Assembly (NCBI GenBank): GCA_024401555.1
Contig: JAKSKV010000006.1
Span: forward strand, 48,272-112,271
DNA from: Paludibacteraceae bacterium
GTDB lineage: Bacteria > Bacteroidota > Bacteroidia > Bacteroidales > Paludibacteraceae
Length of the DNA stretch: 64,000 nt
Direction: 5' to 3'
The first letter of the stretch is position 1, and each line of letters starts with the position of its first letter. Below the pieces are notes generated by a model. The model was not told the origin of the DNA. It ran no database searches and saw only the letters and a program-made list of their open reading frames with translations. The translations under genes and the position numbers were made by a program. Positions 45,151 to 55,457 of this stretch are shown in pieces.

Positions 45151-46404
45151 ATGATAGACAAGAAAATATTAAAAGAGATATTGCTCGACAATCGCAGAAT
45201 GGTTGCCAATATGAAAATTATCAGGAGAGACATTGCTCTCAAAGATGATTTTCGCTATGTCTTTGTTGGCGTTAGACGTGCGGGGAAGTCTTTCCTTATG
45301 TTTCAGAAGATGCAGGATCTTTTAGCCCAGGGAAAAACTTGGGATGATATGCTCTATATTAATTTTGAGGAAGATCGTCTGTATGGTTTTGACGTTCACG
45401 ATTTTGAGACTATTCTGACTGTTCATAAAGAGATGGGTGGTCGTGAACCAATATTGTTTCTGGATGAGGTGCAGAATATTGATGGCTGGGACAAGTTTGC
45501 AAGACGTTTGGCCGACCATAAATATAGGGTGTATATAACAGGATCAAATGCAAAAATGCTTAGTTCCGACGTCGCCACAACACTTGGGGGAAGGTACATT
45601 GTGAAGAATGTGTTCCCCTATGGATGGGAGGAATATTTGAATGCAAACAGGATTGATTCCGACGATATTTATTTTGAAGAGGAGAAACGAAACAAAATGT
45701 TGGATGAGTATGTGCGAAACGGTGGATTCCCGGAATGTGCGGAATATCCTGAGAAAAAAGATTATTTGTTGTCTCTATATCAAAAGATATTTCTTGGCGA
45801 CGTCGCAATGAGAAACAAAGTGGAAAATACAACTGCATTGCGATTGATGTTTATGAAGTTGGCAGAGAGTGTGATGCAACCGATTGCACTTACCCGACTT
45901 ACAAACATAATCAATTCAGTTGGAACCAAGGTGTCGAAGAATACCGTGATCAACTATGCGGAATATGCGAAGGATTCGTTTCTGATACTTCCCATGAAGA
46001 ACTTTGCTGACAATTTTACGGAGAGGGAGACAAATCAGAAATATTATTTCGTTGACAATGGAATCATAAACCTGCTGACATTTGACTGTCTGACAGCTCA
46101 ACTTGAAAATTTGGTGGCAATCACACTTCTTAAGCGTTATGGTATAGATGACAGAGTCTATTTTTATAATTTCAATGTCGAGGTTGATTTTGTAATTCCA
46201 GAAAAGGAAATGGCGATTCAGGTCTGTCATACGCTTGGAGATGATGACAGTGAAACCTTTAAGCGTGAGACGCGATCTCTCATTGCGTTAGCCAAAAGAT
46301 TTCCATATAAGAAATTGATAATAGTGACTTATGACGAGGAAAAAAGTGTTTTTGTCAATGGATATGAAATAGAGGTAGTCCCTATTTGGAAATGGATTTT
46401 GTAA
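45151..46404 (+). CDS. Orphan AAA ATPase (DUF4143-type, family 2)
   Basis: 417 residues. YVFVGVRRAGKSFLMF (Walker A) and ILFLDEVQNIDGWDKFARRLADHKYRVYITGSNAKMLSSDVATTLGGR (Walker B and sensor), and a C-terminal VEVDFVIPEKEMAIQVCHTL, the DUF4143 region with the Glu-x-Lys of the nuclease-like core replaced by Gln-Val-Cys, which is common in this branch. AT-rich relative to neighbours and with private operator-like repeats. Similar at the N-terminus to the truncated gene at 63866. Confidence 0.88.
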   Translation: MIDKKILKEILLDNRRMVANMKIIRRDIALKDDFRYVFVGVRRAGKSFLMFQKMQDLLAQGKTWDDMLYINFEEDRLYGFDVHDFETILTVHKEMGGREPILFLDEVQNIDGWDKFARRLADHKYRVYITGSNAKMLSSDVATTLGGRYIVKNVFPYGWEEYLNANRIDSDDIYFEEEKRNKMLDEYVRNGGFPECAEYPEKKDYLLSLYQKIFLGDVAMRNKVENTTALRLMFMKLAESVMQPIALTRLTNIINSVGTKVSKNTVINYAEYAKDSFLILPMKNFADNFTERETNQKYYFVDNGIINLLTFDCLTAQLENLVAITLLKRYGIDDRVYFYNFNVEVDFVIPEKEMAIQVCHTLGDDDSETFKRETRSLIALAKRFPYKKLIIVTYDEEKSVFVNGYEIEVVPIWKWIL

Positions 46405-46499
46405 AGTTCATCCCTAAACTCCCTTCCCAAACCCTACCTTAAATGGAAAAATATTATTATTTTTGCCGATAATGCGTATTTTGTAATAGATTGAAAAAT

Positions 46500-46934
46500 A
46501 TGGAAGTAAAAATCATCAATAAGTCCAAACACCAGTTGCCGCAATATGCCACCCCTCTTTCAGCGGGTATGGATTTGCGCGCGAACATCGACGAACCTAT
46601 CACCATTGGCTCTTTGGAGCGCGCTATGGTGCCGACCGGCATCTACATCGCCTTGCCAGAAGGATATGAGGCTCAGATCCGTCCTCGTAGCGGTTTGGCT
46701 GCGAAGAAGGGTGTCACCGTGTTGAACACGCCAGGTACGATCGATGCTGATTACAGGGGTGAGATCAAGGTGATTTTGGTGAATTTGTCTTCCGAACCTT
46801 TTGTCATCGAGGATGGTGAACGCATCTGCCAGATGGTGGTGGCGAAACACGAGCGTGTCGATTGGACAGAGGTGGATACTTTGGATGAGACCGAACGTGG
46901 AGCGGGCGGTTTCGGCCATACAGGTGTGAAATGA
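46500..46934 (+). CDS. dut: dUTP diphosphatase
   Basis: Hydrolyses dUTP to dUMP, keeping uracil out of DNA. 144 residues; five trimeric dUTPase motifs including [45 protein letters not shown] and the C-terminal [11 protein letters not shown]. An in-frame TTG lies at 46491, but the ATG at 46500 gives the usual [14 protein letters not shown] start. TATTTTTG at 46458-46465 is a candidate promoter element. Overlaps the following TPR gene by four bases. Confidence 0.97.
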   Translation: MEVKIINKSKHQLPQYATPLSAGMDLRANIDEPITIGSLERAMVPTGIYIALPEGYEAQIRPRSGLAAKKGVTVLNTPGTIDADYRGEIKVILVNLSSEPFVIEDGERICQMVVAKHERVDWTEVDTLDETERGAGGFGHTGVK

Positions 46935-48664
46935 GGAAATTCCCGAAAATATTATTCCTGATTGCGGTCTCGTTGTTTTCGTGGGGCCTCTCTCCGTTAT
47001 GGGCGGAGCAGACGGAGGCTCAGAAAAAGGCGAAGCTACAATACTACTATTTGGAGGCATTGCGTCAGAAACAGGCGGGCAATATCAGTGCGGCGGTCGA
47101 TAATCTCTATCGCTGCAACTCGCTGGACAACAACTGTAGCGAGGTTTTTGTCATTATGTCCGACATCAATATGGAGCGCAATTACCCCTCCGTGGCCATC
47201 GAGCAGATGAAGAAGGCCTCTGCCTTGGAACCTGACAATGTCGAGTATAAGAAACGGTTGGCCAACCATGCGGTCAACGCGATGGATCTCGATTTGGCCA
47301 CCCAACTATTCGAGGAGTTGGTGGAAAAGGATCCGAAACACAAGAACTACCATTACTACTATCTCGCGAATATCTATGCCAAGCAGGAGAAGTACCAACA
47401 GGCGATAGATGCTTGGAATGGCTTTGAAAAGGAGGAGGGAATCAATGAGCGGGTTTGCCACGAGAAATTCAAGCTTTATGCTAAACTTCATAAGGAGAAG
47501 AAGGCATTCGCCGAGATGGATAAGTTGATCAAATTTGCTCCTAAGGAGACGAAACATATCGCCTTGAAAGCGAACCTTTACGCCGCGATCGGAAAGGATA
47601 AGGCGTGTGAGAAGTGCTTTAAGGATGGCCTGAAAAAGTTTCCCGATGATCCGATATTGCGGGTGGAATATGGCGCTTTTCTCGCGGAGAGCGGACGCCC
47701 GAAGGAGGGAATGGTGAAGTGGCTCGATGTGTTACAGGATAAGAGCGTGAGCTATTTGACGAAGCGTGAGTTGCTTTACCGCATTGCAAGCGATTCCCTT
47801 TTGGATATAGATGACTCCTATTATTTGGATGTGATCAACCAGTATCCGGATGAGGATTACCCTTGTCTGGTTTACTCCTCTGTCTTGATGGGTAGGGGAG
47901 ATACGGCGGCGGTTCCCTATCTGAAACGTGCTTTGGCGATCAATCCGAAGCACGAGGATGCATGGCTGACGCTCATCAACTACTATGTGATGCGACACGA
48001 CACCGCACAGTTGGTCTCCGCCAGTGACGAGTCTGTGATACAATATCCTGAGAACGCGACCTTGTGGGATGTCCACGGTTTGTCACGTTTGATGATTAAC
48101 GATAAAGAGACCGCTTTGGCTTCTTGGAAGACTGCCAGCCAGTATGCGGTCGCAACGGGGCAACAGGGTTTGGCCGCCTCCGTCTTCGCGAAGCGGGGCG
48201 ATCTGTTTATGAGTATGCAGCAGGCGGATTCGTGCTTCGCCGCATATGACTCCTCCTTGGTATATGCGCCGAACAATGTTATGGTTATGAACAACTATGC
48301 CTACTATCTGAGTGTGAAAAACCGGGATTTGGATAAGGCGGAGCGTATGAGCCTGAAGACGGTTAGTTCCTCGCCCAACAGCCCTGTTTTCTTGGATACC
48401 TACGCGTGGATCTGCTTCAAGAAGGGGGAATACTCCATTGCGATGCTCTATATCCAACAGGCATACAACAATGGCGGAAACACCGATCCGGAACTGTTGG
48501 AGCATTACGGCGATATCCTTTACAAAAATGGTGGTTCGGAATCGGAGTGCCAAGTTTATTGGCAGAGGGCTTATCAGATCCGCATAGAAACGCCTTCCGA
48601 AGAAGCGTATATTAATATGCGGAATTTAAAGCAGAAAGCGGAAACAGGAAAGTATGTTGAGTAG
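46931..48664 (+). CDS. Periplasmic TPR protein of the dut operon
   Basis: 577 residues: signal peptide (about 1-25), then about 12 TPR-like repeats such as [21 protein letters not shown] and [17 protein letters not shown]. The order dut, TPR, DUF4292, EnvC-like M23 is the conserved arrangement seen in Bacteroidota; overlaps with dut (4 bases) and the next gene (11 bases) show coupling. Probably a scaffold in envelope biogenesis; no specific function known. Confidence 0.92.
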   Translation: MRKFPKILFLIAVSLFSWGLSPLWAEQTEAQKKAKLQYYYLEALRQKQAGNISAAVDNLYRCNSLDNNCSEVFVIMSDINMERNYPSVAIEQMKKASALEPDNVEYKKRLANHAVNAMDLDLATQLFEELVEKDPKHKNYHYYYLANIYAKQEKYQQAIDAWNGFEKEEGINERVCHEKFKLYAKLHKEKKAFAEMDKLIKFAPKETKHIALKANLYAAIGKDKACEKCFKDGLKKFPDDPILRVEYGAFLAESGRPKEGMVKWLDVLQDKSVSYLTKRELLYRIASDSLLDIDDSYYLDVINQYPDEDYPCLVYSSVLMGRGDTAAVPYLKRALAINPKHEDAWLTLINYYVMRHDTAQLVSASDESVIQYPENATLWDVHGLSRLMINDKETALASWKTASQYAVATGQQGLAASVFAKRGDLFMSMQQADSCFAAYDSSLVYAPNNVMVMNNYAYYLSVKNRDLDKAERMSLKTVSSSPNSPVFLDTYAWICFKKGEYSIAMLYIQQAYNNGGNTDPELLEHYGDILYKNGGSESECQVYWQRAYQIRIETPSEEAYINMRNLKQKAETGKYVE

Positions 48665-49487
48665 GAGAAATAACATATTGTGGGGATGGATTTTCCTAGC
48701 GTTCATCGCACTCTTCTCTTCGTGCAAAACAACGAAGCGGAACGGAAGCGGCGTGAAGCAGGAGCAGATGTCTGCCCTTTCGTACGAGACTTTCGGCGCA
48801 AAGACCTCGATCACAATGGGGGGTGTCTCTGTGGGCGCAACCCTTCGTATGAAAAAGGACAGTTGCCTATTCCTTTCAGTTCAACCTTTTGCCGGAGTGG
48901 AGGTGGCGAGGTTATTTGCCACGAATAAGGAGGTGGTTCTGGTGGATCGATTCAATAAAAGATATGCCATTGTGGATCTGGCCTCCGGAAAGGATCTGAA
49001 GGGCGGGTACGAGAAGATATTGAAAGTAGGGAAACTGCAAGCGTTGTTGACCAACAGGCTCTTCCTTTTGAACGAAGGAGATTCGGACGCAACCATCAAG
49101 GATTTCTCCTCCACGCAGATAGCCAACTCGTGGCTGTTGCAATATGCGGATCCCAAGTCTCGTTTCAACCAAGAGTTCACATTGGATGAGTCGCACCGTG
49201 TGAAGAGTGGACAGGTATCCTCAGCCGATGGCTCCGTCAGGTGGGATTACGCACAGGTAGAACCGTTAGAGGATGGATTAGACTTCCCTAGGGAGATTAA
49301 AATGGTGGTGACGCAATCCTCTTATGAGGGAGGCTATCACTCTCCGAAATCCGCTACGATGGAGTTTTCCATCAACTATAAGAAAATTGAATTGAATAAG
49401 GACTATAGTTTCTCCAACCCGATCCCGAAGGGATATGAAAAGGTGACGGCCCAGGAGATTCTAAGTCTGTTGAATATAAAACGATAA
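48654..49487 (+). CDS. DUF4292 lipoprotein
   Basis: 277 residues with lipoprotein signal (LFSSC, Cys24-25 region). Mature part matches DUF4292: FGAKTSITMGGVSVGATLRMKKDSCLFLSVQPFAGVEVARLFAT and the final QEILSLLNIKR. DUF4292 resembles LolA/LolB-type half-barrels and could handle lipid or lipoprotein transfer. Same operon as dut and the EnvC-like protein. Confidence 0.92.
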   Translation: MLSRRNNILWGWIFLAFIALFSSCKTTKRNGSGVKQEQMSALSYETFGAKTSITMGGVSVGATLRMKKDSCLFLSVQPFAGVEVARLFATNKEVVLVDRFNKRYAIVDLASGKDLKGGYEKILKVGKLQALLTNRLFLLNEGDSDATIKDFSSTQIANSWLLQYADPKSRFNQEFTLDESHRVKSGQVSSADGSVRWDYAQVEPLEDGLDFPREIKMVVTQSSYEGGYHSPKSATMEFSINYKKIELNKDYSFSNPIPKGYEKVTAQEILSLLNIKR

Positions 49488-49490
49488 ACG

Positions 49491-50885
49491 ATGCGTTCTA
49501 AAAATTACATCCTATCGATTTTGGCGGCCTTCGCGTTTTGCCTTATGAATGTGGTCTCGGTGGAGAGCCTTTACGCACAAACAAAGAAACCGGTTCAGAA
49601 GACGACCGCCACTAAAACCACCACAAAAACTTCCACTACGCAGAAGAGTACGGCGACCGCTCCAAAGAAGCCGGCCACCACGCAAAAGAGCACCACACAA
49701 AAGACTACAACAAAGACGACTGCCACCAAAAAAGAGGATATCAATACCTTGAAGAATAAACAGTCGCAGTTGAAGCAACAGATGCAGAATACCGACAAGA
49801 AGTTGACGGAGACACGGAAAAACACCAAACAGTCGTTGCGTGAATTGGAGCGTTTGAACGAGGATATCATTTACCGTGACCAGTTGATCAAGAAGCAGGC
49901 GGACGAGTTGAACCGTTATTCGGAGCAGATTGATTCGTTGAACGCCAGCATCGGCCGTCTATCCGACGAGTATGCCTCTTTGAAGAAGAAGCAATCGGAT
50001 ATGATCTATTACGCTTTTATGACCCAAAATACCCAATCGGATTTCATCATCTATATCCTATCCAGCAAGAACTTCCAGGAGGCCTACCGCCGTGTGATCT
50101 ATCTGAGCACCTTGGCCTCCATGAGAAAGGAGCAGTCCGCTGAGTTGAACAAGACGAAGCAGAATATTCAGGTGCGCCGTGATAAGGTGGATCAGTTGAA
50201 ATCCAGAACGAAGGATCTATTAGCGAAGCAGGAAAAGGAGAAGGAGTTCGCTGTTTACCAAAAACAGAAACAGGACAAATTGTTAGCCTCTTTGCAGGCG
50301 CAGGAGAAGTACCTGAAGAGTGAGTTGCAGAAGCAACAACAAGCTTCCGAGCAGTTGAACCAGAAGATCCAGAATATCATCGCCCAGCAGGCGGAGGCCG
50401 CCAAGAAACGTGCGCAGACCAAGACCACCACGAAGGGAGGTTATGCGATGACGAAAGAAGAGACTACGGTAGCGGGAGGTTTTGAAAAGAACAAGGGACT
50501 TTTGCCTTGGCCGGTGAAGGGAACCATAACGGGAAGTTTCGGCAAGCAACCGCATCCTGTATTGAAAGATGTGACGGTCAATAACAAGGGTGTCTATATC
50601 ACCGCTGTGCCAGGATCAAAGGCGACAGCCGTCTATGATGGCACGGTATCCCAATGTTTTTCGGTTCCGGGTAATAACAATGCGGTCATTGTCCGACACG
50701 GTAACTACTTGACGGTTTACGCCAATCTGACGGATATATATGTGAAGACGGGCGCGAAAGTGGCCAAGGGTGCGCCAATAGGTAAGATCTATGAAGATAG
50801 CGATGATAAGAACAAGGCAACCCTCTTTTTCCAGGTATGGAAAGAAAAAAATTTGCTCAATCCGCAACAATGGTTGAAAAAATAA
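49491..50885 (+). CDS. EnvC-like murein hydrolase activator (degenerate M23)
   Basis: 464 residues: signal peptide (about 1-28), a Thr/Lys-rich low-complexity stretch (about 33-83), a long coiled coil (about 84-310) and a C-terminal LytM domain (about 345-464). The zinc ligands of active M23 peptidases are absent: the usual GxD and HxH are GVYIT and FFQVW, and the HxxYAHL motif is VYANLTD. It is therefore probably an amidase activator like EnvC rather than an enzyme. Needed for septal splitting in relatives. Confidence 0.92.
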   Translation: MRSKNYILSILAAFAFCLMNVVSVESLYAQTKKPVQKTTATKTTTKTSTTQKSTATAPKKPATTQKSTTQKTTTKTTATKKEDINTLKNKQSQLKQQMQNTDKKLTETRKNTKQSLRELERLNEDIIYRDQLIKKQADELNRYSEQIDSLNASIGRLSDEYASLKKKQSDMIYYAFMTQNTQSDFIIYILSSKNFQEAYRRVIYLSTLASMRKEQSAELNKTKQNIQVRRDKVDQLKSRTKDLLAKQEKEKEFAVYQKQKQDKLLASLQAQEKYLKSELQKQQQASEQLNQKIQNIIAQQAEAAKKRAQTKTTTKGGYAMTKEETTVAGGFEKNKGLLPWPVKGTITGSFGKQPHPVLKDVTVNNKGVYITAVPGSKATAVYDGTVSQCFSVPGNNNAVIVRHGNYLTVYANLTDIYVKTGAKVAKGAPIGKIYEDSDDKNKATLFFQVWKEKNLLNPQQWLKK

Positions 50886-50935
50886 AAAGAGATTATTATC
50901 TTTACACGATTAATAATTTGTAATGAGTGTCAATT

Positions 50936-51889
50936 ATGGAAGATAAAGAATTGGATTTGCTGGATGTCTTAAAGTCCATCGGAGCTGGAATAAAGAATGC
51001 TTTTGTCGCATCTGTCAAGGGTTTGGGATGGATTTTCCGGTTGGTCTATAAGTACAAAATTTTAGCGCTCGCCTGTATGGTTGTTTTCGCTTTGGTATGT
51101 GCTTACCGTAATAAGACAAAGACTTATCGTGGTGAAGCGGATTTGAAGTTGATCTCCTTCCCATCCTATTTCGTGAAGAATTTGTTGGATCCGTTGGGCG
51201 CTCAATGCGCCTATGCTGATACAGTGGCCGTTTCGCAAAAGTTAAACCTTTCGATGGCCGATGCTTCAAAGATCTGTTCGGTGCAATCTTACTATTATGT
51301 GGATATCCAGAATGACGGATCTCCTGATTTTGTGGATTACAATGAAAAGTATGATATGAATGATACGACAATGTCTATTCTTCCTTGGAAGATCAGAATT
51401 GCCGTTGAGGTGAGCGATACCTCTGTGTTGCCGAAATTGACCGATGCATTTGTTTATGCCATAACAAGTAACAGCCAAGTGAGAAAGGAGAATGCGCTTC
51501 GTATCGCGCACTTGGACGAGAGAATCGCTATGATTGATCGTGAGATCACATTGTTGGACTCTCTCCGCAGAAAGGAGTATTTCGAGAGAAGAAAAGATTT
51601 GACGCTCTCTGTGGATAAGACATTGATGGTCTCAGAGCGTGAGATGAAGTTGTACCACAACGACTTGTTGGAGTTGGAGAAGACAAAGCAAGATTTGGTT
51701 TGGGAAAGAAACATCTACGACATCTGTGTCTCATTTGAGAATGAATTTGAGGTAAATCCTCGTGCGGTTAACCGATGGACGAAGACCTATCCGAAGTATC
51801 TATTCTTGGGATTGTTGCTCTCCATTCTTTTGGCATGTTTGTACGAAAACAAAGAATCCATTAAGAATTATTTAAATAAGGAAGTTTAA
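50936..51889 (+). CDS. Wzz-like polysaccharide co-polymerase family protein (second copy)
   Basis: 317 residues from ATG 50936; an in-frame GTG at 50927 is less likely. First membrane segment (ILALACMVVFALVCAY), periplasmic helical domain with coiled-coil region (ERKDLTLSVDKTLMVSEREMK), second membrane segment (YLFLGLLLSILLACLYEN). A paralogue of 12746-13738. Its stop overlaps the oxidoreductase start by one base (TAATG). Confidence 0.75.
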   Translation: MEDKELDLLDVLKSIGAGIKNAFVASVKGLGWIFRLVYKYKILALACMVVFALVCAYRNKTKTYRGEADLKLISFPSYFVKNLLDPLGAQCAYADTVAVSQKLNLSMADASKICSVQSYYYVDIQNDGSPDFVDYNEKYDMNDTTMSILPWKIRIAVEVSDTSVLPKLTDAFVYAITSNSQVRKENALRIAHLDERIAMIDREITLLDSLRRKEYFERRKDLTLSVDKTLMVSEREMKLYHNDLLELEKTKQDLVWERNIYDICVSFENEFEVNPRAVNRWTKTYPKYLFLGLLLSILLACLYENKESIKNYLNKEV

Positions 51890-52866
51890 TGGCCCGGGTT
51901 TTTAGATGGGGCATCATAGGCGCTGGTAATATCGCTGGTGCTTTTGCCCAAGGTCTTGGTGATTTGCCTGATGCGGAGTGTTACGCCATTGCGTCGAGGG
52001 ACGAGGCGAAAGCCGCCTCTTTCGCTAAGAAGTATGGCTGTAAGAAATATTATGCCTCTTATGCGGAAATGTTGGCGGATCCGAGTGTTGACATCGTTTA
52101 TGTGGCAACGCCCAATAATCTCCACTATACCCATACGATGATGGCGCTGGAGGCAGGAAAACATGTCTTGTGCGAGAAGCCGTTCGCCATCACGTGCGAA
52201 CAGGCGATGGCCATGATGCGTACTTCACGCGAAAAGAATCTCTTTTTAATGGAGGCGATGTGGAGCCGTTTCCTTCCCTCTGTTTTGGAGACCAAAAAAC
52301 GGTTGGATGCGGGTGAGATAGGTAATCCGTTGCTCTTGCAAGCAGAATTCGGCATCCATCCCCCTTACGATCCGACCAGTCGTCTCTTCGACCCTAAGTT
52401 GGGTGGCGGATCCATTCCTGATATCGGTATTTACCCTATATTCTTAGCACTTTTCTTATTTGGAGATCCCCTTTCGGTGGAGATTATCTCCGTGCCTGCC
52501 CCTACGGGTGTGGATATGACGACGACCATTGTCATGAAGCATAAGGAGGACCGTATGAGTGTTTTGACCTCATCTTTCGCCTTTGATTTGGAGTCGGACG
52601 CAAAGATTACGGGAGATTCGGGACGGTTGAGGCTTTGTAGAATGTTTCATATCCCTACCACACTTCGAGTAAGGCATAAGGTGGATGAACCAGAGCTGGA
52701 AATCCCTGTGCATTTGGAGGGTAACGGTTACAATTATGAAGCGCAGGAGGTGATGAAGTGCGTCGCCGAAGGGAAGATAGAAAGTGATATGTGGAGCCAT
52801 TCGCACACGTTACGTCTCCTGAATATCGTGGAACGTGCGGCGAAAGACGCCTTTTTTAATACTTAA
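51889..52866 (+). CDS. Gfo/Idh/MocA family oxidoreductase
   Basis: 325 residues. Rossmann fingerprint GIIGAGNIAGAFAQGL at the N-terminus, CEKPFAITCEQAMAMM with the typical Glu-Lys-Pro and a C-terminal GFO_IDH_MocA alpha/beta domain (GGGSIPDIGIYPIFLALFLFG). NAD(P)-dependent sugar or diol dehydrogenase; substrate unknown. Coupled to the Wzz-like gene, suggesting a role in sugar metabolism for surface glycans. Confidence 0.92.
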   Translation: MARVFRWGIIGAGNIAGAFAQGLGDLPDAECYAIASRDEAKAASFAKKYGCKKYYASYAEMLADPSVDIVYVATPNNLHYTHTMMALEAGKHVLCEKPFAITCEQAMAMMRTSREKNLFLMEAMWSRFLPSVLETKKRLDAGEIGNPLLLQAEFGIHPPYDPTSRLFDPKLGGGSIPDIGIYPIFLALFLFGDPLSVEIISVPAPTGVDMTTTIVMKHKEDRMSVLTSSFAFDLESDAKITGDSGRLRLCRMFHIPTTLRVRHKVDEPELEIPVHLEGNGYNYEAQEVMKCVAEGKIESDMWSHSHTLRLLNIVERAAKDAFFNT

Positions 52867-52870
52867 AGTT

Positions 52871-54106
52871 GTGGTTTTAAACTATATCTGGATCGGTTTT
52901 TTTGTCATATCGCTTTTTGTGGCGATCGGACATGCTCTCTTTATGCACGACACCTCAGTGTTTGAGCGTGTCGTCTCCAGTACCTTTGAAATGTCGGAAT
53001 TTGCGGTGATGAATATCGCCTTGCCTTTGAGTGGCGTGATGATCTTGTGGTTGGGCTTGATGAATATCGGTGAGAAGGCGGGAGCCATTAATTTCCTATC
53101 CAAGATTATTGGACCTTTTTTCTCCAAATTATTCCCTGAAATTCCTAAGGACCACCCCGCAAGCGGTCTGTTGGTCATGAATTTTGCCGCCAATATGTTA
53201 GGCTTGGATAATGCGGCTACCCCGATGGGCTTAAAGGCGATGGAGAGTCTGCAGGAGATTAATCCGAAAAAAGAGGAGGCCTCTAATGCGCAGATTATGT
53301 TTTTGGCGCTCAACACCTCCGGCTTGACCATTATTCCGATTACGATCTTGGCGCAACGTGCCATCATGGGCGCCTCCAATCCGACGGATGTCTTTGTTCC
53401 GTTGCTTATCTCTACCTTTTTCTCCACACTGACAGCCATTTTGTATGTGGGTATCCGTCAGCGGTTGGATATTTGGAATAGGGTGGTGATAGGATGGATT
53501 TTGGGTATAGCGTTGTTGATCTCCCTTATTGTTTATGCCATTTCCCATGTGCCGGGCGGCGTCGCTTTTAGCATCTCCAAAGTGGGAGGAAACTTCATCT
53601 TGTTCCTCATCATCATGTTATTCGTCTGTGCGGGAGCCTTGAAGCGGGTGAATGTCTATGAAGCATTCATTGATGGTGCGAAGAAGGGGTTTGAGACCTC
53701 TGTGCGGATTTTGCCTTATTTGGTGGGAATGTTGGTGGGAATTGGTGTCTTCCGCGCCTCTGGAGCCATGGATTTGCTTTGCGATGCGCTGACCTCCCTC
53801 TTCTCGTTTTTTTTCAGTGATACACGTTTTGTGGATGCTTTGCCGACCGCCATCATGAAACCGCTTAGCGGTAGTGGCGCCAAGGCGATGATGGTGGAGG
53901 CGATGAAGACTTATGGTCCTGATTCGTTCGTCGCGCGGTTGACTTGCCTTTTCCAAGGAGCGGCCGATACGACCTTCTATATCATTGCCCTCTACTTTGG
54001 ATCGGTGGGTATCAAGAAGACACGCTACGCCGTGACTGCCGGATTGGTGGCCGATTTGGGTGGCGTGGTTGCCGCCATTATTGTGGCCTATCTCTTTTTT
54101 GGATAG
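52871..54106 (+). CDS. Fused SpmA-SpmB-like nucleoside-recognition membrane protein
   Basis: 411 residues from GTG 52871 (read as MVLNYIWIGFFVISLFVAIGHALFM), 5 bases after the oxidoreductase stop. Two gate domains: NFAANMLGLDNAATPMGLKAMESLQEINP in the first half and PLSGSGAKAMMVEAMKTYGPDSF in the second. About eight membrane segments. Related to spore maturation proteins A and B, which in Bacteroidota occur fused; the transported substrate is not known. The frame is open back to 52835 within the preceding gene. Confidence 0.88.
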   Translation: MVLNYIWIGFFVISLFVAIGHALFMHDTSVFERVVSSTFEMSEFAVMNIALPLSGVMILWLGLMNIGEKAGAINFLSKIIGPFFSKLFPEIPKDHPASGLLVMNFAANMLGLDNAATPMGLKAMESLQEINPKKEEASNAQIMFLALNTSGLTIIPITILAQRAIMGASNPTDVFVPLLISTFFSTLTAILYVGIRQRLDIWNRVVIGWILGIALLISLIVYAISHVPGGVAFSISKVGGNFILFLIIMLFVCAGALKRVNVYEAFIDGAKKGFETSVRILPYLVGMLVGIGVFRASGAMDLLCDALTSLFSFFFSDTRFVDALPTAIMKPLSGSGAKAMMVEAMKTYGPDSFVARLTCLFQGAADTTFYIIALYFGSVGIKKTRYAVTAGLVADLGGVVAAIIVAYLFFG

Positions 54107-54137
54107 TGAATCGCATTGAATATTAATTTTTACACGC

Positions 54138-54569
54138 ATGATATATTATCAATCAGAAAATATAAAGATGCCTAAGATCGCGAAGCGTAAGGTGAGCACT
54201 TGGGTGAAGGAGGTGGCGAAACGTCATGGATATAAGGTGGGCGACATCTCTTACATTTTCTGTTCCGACGAGAAGATCTTGGAGGTGAATAGACAATATC
54301 TCCAGCATGATTATTATACCGATATCATCACCTTCGATTATACGGAGGAGCGCGTGATTTCGGGTGATTTGTTCATCAGTTTGGATACTGTACGCACCAA
54401 TGCGGAGCAGTTCAACGTCTCTTACGAGAGTGAGTTTTACCGTGTAGTGATCCATGGTATCCTCCACCTTTGTGGTATCAATGACAAGGGACCTGGAGAG
54501 CGTGAAGTGATGGAGGCGCATGAAAATGAGTCGTTAGCTCTTTGGAACGAGATGAATACGGAAGAATAA
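54138..54569 (+). CDS. ybeY: Endoribonuclease YbeY (rRNA maturation factor)
   Basis: 143 residues. Zinc-binding motif HGILHLCGINDKGPGER, a version of HGxLHLxGYDH with Asp replaced, plus TDIITFDY and GDLFISLDTV. Processes 16S rRNA 3' ends and supports ribosome quality control. In related genomes mnmG often follows; here glycosyltransferases follow instead. Confidence 0.94.
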   Translation: MIYYQSENIKMPKIAKRKVSTWVKEVAKRHGYKVGDISYIFCSDEKILEVNRQYLQHDYYTDIITFDYTEERVISGDLFISLDTVRTNAEQFNVSYESEFYRVVIHGILHLCGINDKGPGEREVMEAHENESLALWNEMNTEE

Positions 54570-54674
54570 GTCGGTTTTGTTTATAAAAATCAATAGCAAC
54601 TCTGTTTTTTTGCACATGCAACATTTTAATGTGTGAAAATTTATTAAATTCGCGACCAAATAGCGGTGTAACTG

Positions 54675-55457
54675 ATGAAGGTTTCTTTGGTCATATCCAC
54701 ATATAACTGGCCTCAGGCGTTGGAGATATGCCTAATGTCCGCATTGTCGCAGACTCGTCTGCCCGATGAGATTGTGATTGCGGATGACGGGTCGAAAGAG
54801 GAGACACGTCTTTTGATCGAATCCTTCAAGCGACAATCCCAGGTACCCATTGTTCATGTATGGCATGAGGATTTGGGTTTCCGTCTCGCAATGATCAGAA
54901 ACCGTGCATTGAGGGCCGCTACGGGCGACTACATTGTTCAGGTGGATGGAGATGTGATCTTGGATTCTCATTTTATCGCGGACCATATTGATGTGGCGGA
55001 GAAGGGATGTTTCATCCGTGGTACTCGTTGTTGCATCACCGAGGAGGTTTCAAGCCAGCTGCTACAGGAGAAACGGGCTTCGTTGAGGATCTATTCAAAG
55101 GGACTTAAAAGTCGTTTTAATGCTACCCGTCTTCCATTCGCGTTTTCTCGGAAAGAAAGCGACGCGACCAAAGTGAAGGGTTGTAATATGGCTTTTTGGC
55201 GGGATGATCTGGTGGCGGTGAATGGCTACAACAACCAACTTCAAGGTTGGGGCCATGAGGACGAGGAGCTCTGTTGGCGGTTGATCAACCTTGGTTTGAA
55301 AAAGAAGATTGTCAAGATGCATGCGGTTGTCTATCATTTACATCATAAATTGTGTTCCCGCGAATCGGAGGACCAGCACAAGGAGGAGCTGAAACGCTGT
55401 ATCCAGGATCGTGTGGTGCGAGCGGAGAACGGTTATGATCAAATAGATGAAGTATGA
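54675..55457 (+). CDS. Family 2 glycosyltransferase (with GT7C-like C-terminus), copy 1
   Basis: 260 residues. GT-A fold: VSLVISTYNWPQALEICLMSAL, PDEIVIADDGS, YIVQVDGDVILD (DxD at the metal site) and GCNMAFWRDDLVAVNGYNNQLQGWGHEDEELCWRL, the Glyco_transf_7C-type acceptor signature. Overlaps by four bases with an equally sized paralogue, with about 50 percent similar residues by eye. No transmembrane anchor. Confidence 0.92.
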   Translation: MKVSLVISTYNWPQALEICLMSALSQTRLPDEIVIADDGSKEETRLLIESFKRQSQVPIVHVWHEDLGFRLAMIRNRALRAATGDYIVQVDGDVILDSHFIADHIDVAEKGCFIRGTRCCITEEVSSQLLQEKRASLRIYSKGLKSRFNATRLPFAFSRKESDATKVKGCNMAFWRDDLVAVNGYNNQLQGWGHEDEELCWRLINLGLKKKIVKMHAVVYHLHHKLCSRESEDQHKEELKRCIQDRVVRAENGYDQIDEV

